A stretch of DNA of 64,000 nucleotides, taken from Planctomycetota bacterium. Lineage in GTDB: Bacteria > Planctomycetota > OFTM77. Under the pieces are notes generated by a model, which saw only the letters and a program-made list of their open reading frames with translations, did not search any database and was not told where the DNA came from. The position numbers were made by a program, and so were the translations under genes. Of the stretch, positions 1-6,428 are shown one piece after another. Every line of letters starts with the position of its first letter. Position 1 is the first letter of the stretch. The stretch lies in NCBI GenBank assembly GCA_029260795.1, contig JAJDCO010000001.1:1-64000 (forward strand), in the 5' to 3' direction.

Positions 1-1
1 G

Positions 2-376
2 GAGATCATCGAGCGCCGCTCATTCCTGAGGATCGGCGCAGCCGTCCTCCTCGGGCTAGGCCTTGCCGGCGCCGGCGCCTACACTTTCCGGACACCGCCG
101 GAGATGGGCCCCGAGTCGGACCGCTCGCCCTACGTGACCAAGCAGTCAATGGTTCGGATCATCGCTGATCGAGACGTCGAAGCGATCTATCGGATTCTGC
201 CCCACTACGGGAGCTTGACTCCGTTTGAGCGCACTTGTTTTTGGATAGCCGCCAACGCACTTGAGATGGATGAACTCAAGCGATTCGCGGAACACGTGGG
301 ATCCACTGAGAAAGACGATCTGTGTCGAGCCAGGATTGATCAATTCGTGGCCGCCAGCGAGAGACGCGGCCGCTGA
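2..376 (+). CDS. Partial Tat-signal exported protein, unknown function
   Basis: The frame is open to the left edge, so the 5' end lies outside the window. The first visible residues contain a twin-arginine motif (RRSFLR) followed by a hydrophobic Ala/Gly/Leu run ending near GAGAY, which is a typical Tat signal peptide. About 95 residues follow, mostly helical in character, with two Cys residues and no motif I recognise. The pattern resembles small accessory subunits exported with a redox partner, but no partner is visible and this is inference. Base composition is less GC-rich than in downstream genes. The next small gene starts 14 bp after the stop, so the two may be co-transcribed. Confidence 0.6.
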   Translation, partial: EIIERRSFLRIGAAVLLGLGLAGAGAYTFRTPPEMGPESDRSPYVTKQSMVRIIADRDVEAIYRILPHYGSLTPFERTCFWIAANALEMDELKRFAEHVGSTEKDDLCRARIDQFVAASERRGR

Positions 377-390
377 AGGGGTCGTCTTCT

Positions 391-690
391 ATGCAAAGGG
401 CACACGGCAACAACGTTATCAGTGTGAGCTTCTCACCAGCGAATCCAAGTGAGGGTGAGGAGTTCTGTGCCATCGTCGAAACAGGCATGAATCCGAGCCA
501 TCTTGACATCACCATCATCGTGAACGGGCGAATCGCGTTTGATGGTCCGATTCCCCCGACAAAGGAAGTGTGCCTGACCACGCTTCCTGGTGACGGAGGC
601 AGCGACATTACGGCGGTTGTGATTCAGAACAACTCCAATTCCGCAGTGGCTGCCTCAGGTGGGCACAGCGCCGTCATCACGGAATCATGA
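391..690 (+). CDS. Small hypothetical protein, possible Ig-like fold
   Basis: This 99-residue frame starts 14 bp after the preceding stop and runs in the same direction. It has no signal peptide or membrane segment. The alternating hydrophobic pattern (SVSFSPANPSEGEEF, then DITIIVNGRIAFDG) looks like a single beta-sandwich domain, as in Ig/PKD-like modules. I do not recognise a family. Third codon positions are less GC-rich than in most of the window, so it may be a recent acquisition or a spurious frame in low-GC DNA. The position directly after the Tat-signal gene is the main argument for it being real. Confidence 0.4.
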   Translation: MQRAHGNNVISVSFSPANPSEGEEFCAIVETGMNPSHLDITIIVNGRIAFDGPIPPTKEVCLTTLPGDGGSDITAVVIQNNSNSAVAASGGHSAVITES

Positions 691-808
691 GGAGCCCCGG
701 GCGGAGCAAGCGGAACTGCCTGGTCGACGCCGTCATCTTCTAGTCGCGGATCAGCGAGGCTTTTCCAAGCTCACCTTGAAGCGAATCCGTGAGCCGCAGG
801 CGGAGACT

Positions 809-940
809 CAAACGGCCATCACCTCGCTTTGGGCCGCCCCGGACCAGGTGACCCAAGAGCTGATGACGGAGTCCTACCGCCGACTTTGGATACTCCGAGT
901 GCCCAAGGCGAAAGCTCCCTGAAACGCCAAGCAGATCCAT
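809..940 (+). pseudogene. CHAT protease C-terminal fragment (scrap A)
   Basis: About 43 codons match the C-terminal part of the CHAT proteins encoded at 12652-16074 and 20752-22344: TAITSLW, then LMTESYRRLW, then PKAKA. The frame is then broken by TGA at 920-922, exactly where the intact copies have the Trp of ALWNAKQ. After the stop NAKQ continues in frame, so a single TGG to TGA change explains it. Nothing of the catalytic His or Cys region is present upstream. It is a dead fragment of a paralogous CHAT gene, joined directly to a truncated DUF6159 gene on the other strand. Confidence 0.85.
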
Positions 941-945
941 CGTGA

Positions 946-1340
946 GCGTCGAGACGACGCTTGAAGAGGTTCCAGGAGCGCTTGAACGCCGAGCCGACCG
1001 GCTCGTCTTCCATCACGAGGACCGGGACCATGAAGTAGGTCGCCAACGACCAAGCGACACCGAGCAGCCCCATGACGATCTTGCCCGCCAGCTCGCTCTT
1101 CTCCTCGATCGAGCGGATGATCAATCCGACGGTACCGGCGATGACGCCCCAGAGGAGCAGCGGCCCGAAGCGCTTCGACGCCGAACGGAGCGCGGAGCCG
1201 ACGGTCGGATCACCGCCATTCATGCGCTCGCTCGCGCCGGCCACGATCGCGGCCTGGAAGAAGAACCCGATCGTGTAGGTGACGACGTAGAAGAGGAGGA
1301 GCGGGATGGCCATCTCGAGCTCCGAGGACGGTGAGACGTG
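946..1340 (-). pseudogene. DUF6159-type membrane protein, truncated at both ends
   Basis: The minus-strand frame encodes a central piece of a multi-pass membrane protein of the DUF6159 type: a hydrophobic stretch, NGGDPTVGSALRSA, further membrane segments around LLLWGVIAGTVGLIIRSIEE, and VPVLVMEDEPVGSAFKRSW. Family members normally have roughly 90 further N-terminal residues and a C-terminal membrane segment. Here the N-terminus is cut by an in-frame stop at 1341-1343 next to a direct repeat, and the similarity ends near 950, where CHAT-derived DNA begins. The translation past that point is junk. I read it as a gene remnant. Confidence 0.7.
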
Positions 1341-1440
1341 TTAACCGTCGCCTCGCCGGACACCCTTCAAGGCGATCTCTGGCTGCTGCGGGCCCAAAGC
1401 TTCCCTGGAGTAATCCCGGGGTGGCCGCGGCTCGTCTTCT

Positions 1441-1687
1441 CCCTCTCGTCGGCCCCGGGCGTCTTGCCCGCTCGGGGCGTCAGCTCCGCTTCGCACGGCG
1501 ACGCACGAGAACTCGGAAGAGGCTCGAGGCTTCGCTCCGCGGACGCACTCCCCGTTTCGCGTCGACTGCCCCTCTCGTCGGCCCCGGGCGTCTTGCCCGC
1601 TCGGGGCGTCAGCTCCGCTTCGCACGGCGACGCACGAGAACTCGAAAGAGGCTCGAGCCTTCGCTTCGCGGATGCACTCCCCGTTTC
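1441..1687. repeat. 118-bp direct repeat, two copies 129 bp apart
   Basis: Copies at 1441-1558 and 1570-1687 differ at only about four positions, so the duplication is recent. Each carries the core gtcagctccgcttcgcac and ends in gcactccccgtttc. No gene is supported across them. A diverged inverted copy lies at 3472-3571, on the other side of the MORN/thioredoxin gene, and related cores occur at 61955-62392. Confidence 0.9.
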
Positions 1688-1795
1688 CCTCGCTCGGAGC
1701 TTCATTCGATCTGCACCTTGCGAGGCCGCCGGACCGAGTGCGAGGATCAGGCGCCTGCCGGATCAGACGCGTCCTCGTTTTTTGGGAAAGGCAAG

Positions 1796-3466
1796 ATGAA
1801 GTCGAATCGCCTCCTCCTGGTCCCCCTCGCATTCCTGGTCGGATGCGAGATCGCCTCACAGCACGAGGAGCTCTTTCCCAATGGGAAGCGGGCCAAGGCT
1901 GGTCAGTTGGTCGCTGGCCAGCAGGAAGGCGAGTGGACCTATTCCTACGAGACGGGTGCCTTGAAAGCTCGGGGCACCTTCCGGGCTGACGTTCAGGAAG
2001 GCGAGTGGACCTACTGGTTCCCGAACGGGAACAAGGAGATGGAAGGCGACTTCCGCGACGAGCGCCGGACGGGGCCTTGGCAGTATTGGCACGCCAACGG
2101 CGAACGGCGAGCGCAAGGGTGCTTCGCCGACGGCCGGGAGACCGGGGAGTGGACGTTCTGGAACGCGAACGGCGAGCGTATTCAGCGCGGGGTCTTCGAC
2201 CGCGGGAAGCGACACCTGGGCTGGACACTCTGGCACGCCGGCGGAGCCGAGAAGGCCTCGGGCCTGTACTGCCAGGGAGAACGGATCGGCGCGTGGAGGT
2301 TTTGGGACGCCGCCGGTAAGCTCTCCGAGAAGCACGACTCGGTTCCCGAAGGGCTCGCGCTCTACTCCGAGAGCTGGCCGGACGGCACGCCCCGCCGAGA
2401 AGGATTCCTGCGCAACGGATCTCCCCTCGGTGCTTGGTCGACGTGGCACGAGAACGGCCAGCGTCGGCTCTCGGGATCATTCGAGGACGACGAGCCGCAG
2501 GGGACTTGGGTGGCCACCGACACCGAAGGCGAGCTCCTCGCCTTTGGCGGAGTGCAGGGGCGGCGCCTGATCGGCGAGTGGCGCTTTCGCAATGCGGGAG
2601 GCGAGCGCCTCGCTCAGCGCGAAGTCGAGGCTCGCCCGCCGGCCGTCTGGTCCGGCGAGTGGTCGCGGTCGAACGACGCCGTCGGAGTCAGTGCCGAAGC
2701 TCTCGTCGAGACATGGCTGGCCGAGATCAACTCTCCGCGCGAACGAGAGCTCGTGGTGGCGCTCGAGACGACTGGGGCCAGCACCACCTCGTCGGACCTC
2801 GGTGCGGGGGCTTCGTTGCGCGCCCCGATTCGAGCTCAACCCTGGACCGTTCGCGAAGAAGAGCTCATGACGACCTACGTCGAAAGATACGAGACGGGAG
2901 ACACGTCCGGCCTGCGTCGCGCCGGTTACTCCGACCCCGGCAGCCGTCGACGCCGCCCGAGAGGAGACCGGGAGAAGTCCGAGCCGCTCCTCGAGCGTGC
3001 GCTCCCGATCACGCAGTTCGAGACCGCGGCCGGAGAGACCCTCGACCTCGGCGCGTTCCGAGGCCAGAGGCGCTTGCTCGTCGTGATCCTGCGCGGGTTC
3101 GCTGGGCAGGTCTGCGTCTACTGCACGACGCAGACGAAAGCACTCGCGCCGGCGCTCTCGAAGTTCGAGAAGCTCAACACCGAGGTCGTCATCGTGTACC
3201 CGGGTCCCGAGAGTGGCATGGACGCCTTCGTCGAGGCCTACGTGAACACCTTCGACGATCACTCTCCGCCCCCCTACACCTTGCTCTACGACCCGGACCT
3301 TCGACTGGCCGAAGCGCTCGAGCTCACGGGGGACCTCGCGATTCCGACCAGCCTCCTCCTCGACGAGAACGGCATCATCCGCTGGGCGTATGTCGGCCGA
3401 ACGATCGACGATCGCCCCTCGACGCAGCAGATCCTCGAGGTGCTCGAGCGACTCGAGACGCCCTGA
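1796..3466 (+). CDS. Lipoprotein with MORN-type repeats and a C-terminal thioredoxin-like domain
   Basis: The chosen ATG gives a 556-residue protein with a lipoprotein signal (MKSNRLLLVP, lipobox LVGC). An open frame continues upstream to 1331, but that part is repeat DNA. Residues of about 30-330 contain many short GEWTYW/GxW...NG units, the MORN_2 pattern of the YwqK family. The last 170 residues form a thioredoxin/AhpC-like domain with VCVYCTTQ in place of a classic CxxC, then YDPDLRLAEAL and IPTSLLLDENGIIRW. The single CxxC-like motif (CVYC) suggests thiol redox or peroxiredoxin-type activity in the periplasm; this is inferred from the fold. The gene sits between inverted copies of a repeat. 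Confidence 0.8.
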   Translation: MKSNRLLLVPLAFLVGCEIASQHEELFPNGKRAKAGQLVAGQQEGEWTYSYETGALKARGTFRADVQEGEWTYWFPNGNKEMEGDFRDERRTGPWQYWHANGERRAQGCFADGRETGEWTFWNANGERIQRGVFDRGKRHLGWTLWHAGGAEKASGLYCQGERIGAWRFWDAAGKLSEKHDSVPEGLALYSESWPDGTPRREGFLRNGSPLGAWSTWHENGQRRLSGSFEDDEPQGTWVATDTEGELLAFGGVQGRRLIGEWRFRNAGGERLAQREVEARPPAVWSGEWSRSNDAVGVSAEALVETWLAEINSPRERELVVALETTGASTTSSDLGAGASLRAPIRAQPWTVREEELMTTYVERYETGDTSGLRRAGYSDPGSRRRRPRGDREKSEPLLERALPITQFETAAGETLDLGAFRGQRRLLVVILRGFAGQVCVYCTTQTKALAPALSKFEKLNTEVVIVYPGPESGMDAFVEAYVNTFDDHSPPPYTLLYDPDLRLAEALELTGDLAIPTSLLLDENGIIRWAYVGRTIDDRPSTQQILEVLERLETP

Positions 3467-3471
3467 AGAAC

Positions 3472-3571
3472 GAGGAGTGCTACCGCGCAGCGAAGCCGCG
3501 AGCCTCGCCCGAGCTGCCGCGCCACGCCGCGCGAAGCGGCGCTGACGCTCCGAGCGGGCGAGCCGCCCGCC
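3472..3571. repeat. Inverted, diverged copy of the 1441/1570 repeat
   Basis: The reverse complement of the 118-bp unit aligns along about 100 bp here, with the shared blocks gcgaagcgg, gctgacgc and cgagcgggc and an estimated identity around 70-75 percent by eye. Together with the copies at 1441-1687 it brackets the MORN/thioredoxin gene in inverted orientation. Confidence 0.7.
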
Positions 3572-3623
3572 GTCCCAGGGCGAGCCGCCCGCCGTCCCAG
3601 CGTGAGCCGCCCGCGGTCCCAGC
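3558..3623. repeat. 22-bp tandem repeat, three units
   Basis: Three head-to-tail units start at 3558, 3580 and 3602; the first two share the same 21-base core and the third differs at two positions. A stub of a fourth unit follows. The core gccgcccgcggtcccag also appears near 45839-45853. Confidence 0.85.
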
Positions 3624-3674
3624 GTGAGCTGACGTTACGTCGCAGGGTAAGCCAGGCGTCGTCAACCACGACCA

Positions 3675-3696
3675 CGGGCCACCCGGAGGTGGCCCG
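3675..3696. terminator. Hairpin between convergent genes
   Basis: A perfect 9-bp stem (cgggccacc / ggtggcccg) closes a cgga tetraloop. It lies between the stop of the plus-strand gene at 3466 and the stop of the minus-strand gene at 3728. There is no clear U-tract, so it may act as a bidirectional or weak terminator. Confidence 0.6.
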
Positions 3697-3727
3697 CATC
3701 AATGAATCGTCGAGTTGATCCGAAGGC

Positions 3728-5509
3728 TCAAAACTGCTGGATCTCGACGAAGTGGATCTTGGTGTTGGCGCCATTGCCCGGATCGATCGTGAGGAATCCG
3801 TCGATGACGAAAGCGAAGACGTTGCCTTCGGCATGGGGCTCGTCGGGTGTGGGCACAAAGCCGTCGATGGCGACCGTACCTTCGACGTTGAGGACGTGCA
3901 CACTTCCGAGGTTGGCGGCGTCGCCAGCGGCCACCCGAACTGAATAGAGCCCGGCCGGCAGAGCGATTTCCCAGGCCACGGTCGCACTCTGCTGGAAGTG
4001 CATCAGGGTGTCGAGACGCTGGTCCTCATTGACGTTGCGGTCGCGGCCATCTCCGGAGCGATCTTCCGGGAGCTGCGTGCCGGCCAGCACCCATCCGTAG
4101 CTCAGACCGGAGCCCTGGTTGCGGTCTTGACGCTCCCCGAAGGCCTGACCGAAGTCCCTCAGATCGCCGAACGGCACCTCCGCGTTTTCCTTCTGGAAGT
4201 TGACCGAGAGTCGAATCCGGTCAAGCGGGCGAATCTCGACGAAGGGGATCTTGGTGTCGTCTCCGCCGGTCGGAGCGATGGTGAGACGCCCGTCGTTGAC
4301 GAGGACCGTGAGGGTCGCGAAAGCGTGCTGCTCCTCGGGCGGGTTCGGGGTGAATCGGTCGATCGCGACCCAGCCTTCGACGACCGCTGTCTGATTCGGG
4401 CTTCGGTTGGTCTTGGCACCCTCACCCAACGCCACGGTTACCTCGTAGCTGCCGTTCGGCACTTCCATCTCCCACGAGACGTCGATCCCGGTGTTCTGCA
4501 TGTGGATGAAGCTGTTGAGCCGGGGATCATCGAGCTCGCCGCGCTCACGGGCGTTCCGGGAGCTGTCGATCGGCGTCCCGTCGTCTCTCACCCAACCGTA
4601 GGACAGGCCGCGTCCCGAGTTCAGCTCGCTTCTCTCATCGAACGGGAGACCGAAGTCGCGCAGGTTGCCGGCGGGCACCTCGGCATTCTCCGATTGGAAG
4701 TTGACACGAATCAGCTCGTACTCGCCGGTACGGAAGCTCGAGGCGACGTCGGCCTGCAGCTCGCGCCCGACGGTGCTCAGAATCCCGGAGAGATTGACGG
4801 TGAGCTTCGCATTGCTCGGAGCCAAGAAGGCTTCGGGGATGAAGCGAGCGATGTTGCCGTCCACCTCATGGCGTCCGCGAAGGCGCTCTCCCTCGTCGGT
4901 CGCGACGAAGAAGGACCCGGCGTCGACGCTGGCTTCCGCGATCTCCTCGTCGAACTCTACGGCGATGACGAGATCGGTCGGCTGGACGTTTCGCTCTCCA
5001 CCGGCCGGGCTGAACTTCACCGCTTGCAAGAACGGGTTGCCCGTGGTGAACGACCAGAGCGGGCCCGCGACCACCGAGCCGTCCTCGAGCACCGAGTCGA
5101 CTCGCCACAGGTAGAGCGTGTCGACCTTCAGGTCGTCGATCTCGAACCGTGTGTCCTCTACGACGGCCGTCGCCTCGGCCGGAAGCTCGTTCGGGCCGAA
5201 GAAGAGCTCGAAGCTCGCCGTCTCACCCGCCCAGCTCAGCTCGAGGGAAAGGTCCTGGTCGAGCACGTCGTGCACCGGCGAGGGGTCGCTGGTGGGAGCC
5301 GGGAGCTCGGCGGGAGCCTCTTCGGGTGCCGCGGCAATGAAGCCGCCTCCGCCTCCGCCCCCGCCGCCGCAGGCCGCGAGGAGTGACAGGGCGGCGATGC
5401 CCAGAGTGCAGGCGACGAGCCGACGTCCCGAGAACGGTGGCTTCGGCATGTGAAAGGTGGCAAACGCGTGGGTGGCTTGAAAGGCGTGGCTGAAGGACGA
5501 GGCGTTCAT
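3728..5509 (-). CDS. Multidomain lipoprotein with two malectin-like carbohydrate-binding domains
   Basis: The 593-residue product starts at an ATG preceded by AGGAG with good spacing. A long n-region leads to the lipobox LLAAC, followed by a run of nine glycines, a flexible tether to the outer surface. An FN3-like segment (to about residue 155, ending LWSFTTG) is followed by a bacterial Ig-like region (FSPAGGERNVQPTD). Two copies of a malectin-like module follow: each has RVNFQ/SVNFQ...ENAEVP...DFG, GLSYGWV, a W-E...P.G.Y.V core and ends in KI.FVEI. Such modules bind carbohydrate, so a surface glycan-binding role is likely. No catalytic domain is visible. Confidence 0.8.
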   Translation of the reverse strand: MNASSFSHAFQATHAFATFHMPKPPFSGRRLVACTLGIAALSLLAACGGGGGGGGGFIAAAPEEAPAELPAPTSDPSPVHDVLDQDLSLELSWAGETASFELFFGPNELPAEATAVVEDTRFEIDDLKVDTLYLWRVDSVLEDGSVVAGPLWSFTTGNPFLQAVKFSPAGGERNVQPTDLVIAVEFDEEIAEASVDAGSFFVATDEGERLRGRHEVDGNIARFIPEAFLAPSNAKLTVNLSGILSTVGRELQADVASSFRTGEYELIRVNFQSENAEVPAGNLRDFGLPFDERSELNSGRGLSYGWVRDDGTPIDSSRNARERGELDDPRLNSFIHMQNTGIDVSWEMEVPNGSYEVTVALGEGAKTNRSPNQTAVVEGWVAIDRFTPNPPEEQHAFATLTVLVNDGRLTIAPTGGDDTKIPFVEIRPLDRIRLSVNFQKENAEVPFGDLRDFGQAFGERQDRNQGSGLSYGWVLAGTQLPEDRSGDGRDRNVNEDQRLDTLMHFQQSATVAWEIALPAGLYSVRVAAGDAANLGSVHVLNVEGTVAIDGFVPTPDEPHAEGNVFAFVIDGFLTIDPGNGANTKIHFVEIQQF

Positions 5510-5840
5510 GGTTCGCTCCTGTTGTATCGCTTATTGGAATCGCAGTTCGTTGGGTGCCGACCGAGAAGAGGCATCGAGCCCGTCTCGTCGGACAACCGTG
5601 AAGGCGATCTCCGGGCAGAGCGGACCCAGAGCTTTTCGAAGTTTCAGAAGCGCACGCCGGTCCACACCGGGATCCGGACGGACCAGCCCTCCCGGGACGC
5701 CGTTCGCGGCTCGGCGACCTCACCCCATGACCCGACAGTCCCCGATTCCACTTTTCGGTCGGACGCCCGATACTCTAGGCTAGCGCGCACTGGGTGAAGG
5801 CACGACACGAGTAACGATCTCGACGAGGCGATCTAAACGG
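5510..5840. other. Divergent intergenic region, probable promoters
   Basis: This 331-bp gap separates the minus-strand malectin-like lipoprotein from the plus-strand sigma factor and must hold promoters for both. The only site I can place is the AGGAG ribosome-binding site just above 5509. No convincing -35/-10 pair or operator stands out. Confidence 0.5.
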
Positions 5841-6419
5841 ATGGACGATCCTCAACCCCCAGCCGACGCGACGCAGCTCCTGTCTCAGGTCGTCGCGGGC
5901 GATCTCGACGGCATGCACCGGCTCTTCGAGCTAGTCTACGACGAGCTGCATCGTGTCGCGCAGCGGAAGATGGCCAACGAGCGCGTCGCGCATACCCTCT
6001 CCCCGACCGCCCTCGCCCATGAGGCCTACCTCAAGCTCGTCGACCAGAAGCTGATCGACATCCGCGGCCGCGCGCACTTCCTCGCCTTGGCCGCCACGGC
6101 AATGCGGCGAGTGCTCGTCGATCATGCCCGCACGAAAAGGCGACTCAAGCGCGGCGGCGGCGTCGCACCGGTCGAGTTCGACGACCAGATCGCCTTCTCC
6201 GCCGACGACGACCTCGTCGACATCCTGAGCCTCGAGGAAGCGCTTCAGAAGCTCGCCTTGAAGAACGAGCGCCAGGCGAAGGTTGTCGAGCTGCGCCTCT
6301 TCGGAGGACTCCAAGTCGACGAGACGGCCACGGCGCTCGGGGTGTCGTCCAGCACGGTCGACAACGACTGGGCGATCAGTCGCGCCTGGCTCCGGCGCGA
6401 GCTGGCCGGCGAGGCCTGA
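5841..6419 (+). CDS. ECF sigma factor, acidobacterial/planctomycete type
   Basis: The 192-residue protein has the order of the ECF sigma70-like family common in Planctomycetota and Acidobacteria (TIGR02999/PF07638): an N-terminal TQLLSQVVAGD, region 2 with YDELHRVAQRKMANER and the hallmark TLSPTALAHEAYLKL, a link with HFLALAATAMRRVLVDHAR, and a region 4 helix-turn-helix (QAKVVELRLFGGL, then SSSTVDNDWAISRAWLRREL). Length is typical. It directs RNA polymerase to specific promoters. The kinase gene starts 9 bp downstream, an arrangement usual in these phyla, where the kinase is thought to control the sigma factor or to be its target; that link is inference here. Confidence 0.95.
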   Translation: MDDPQPPADATQLLSQVVAGDLDGMHRLFELVYDELHRVAQRKMANERVAHTLSPTALAHEAYLKLVDQKLIDIRGRAHFLALAATAMRRVLVDHARTKRRLKRGGGVAPVEFDDQIAFSADDDLVDILSLEEALQKLALKNERQAKVVELRLFGGLQVDETATALGVSSSTVDNDWAISRAWLRRELAGEA

Positions 6420-6428
6420 GCGTACCCG

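Noticed and set aside
1331..1795. N-terminal extension of the MORN/thioredoxin protein
   Set aside because: The region is the 118-bp direct repeat; a lipoprotein signal starts cleanly at 1796.
5341..5375. Poly-Gly codon run as a phase-variable tract
   Set aside because: The glycine run is encoded by mixed codons (gcc/tcc/gcc pattern on the plus strand) rather than a single-base or perfect triplet tract, so slippage is less likely.
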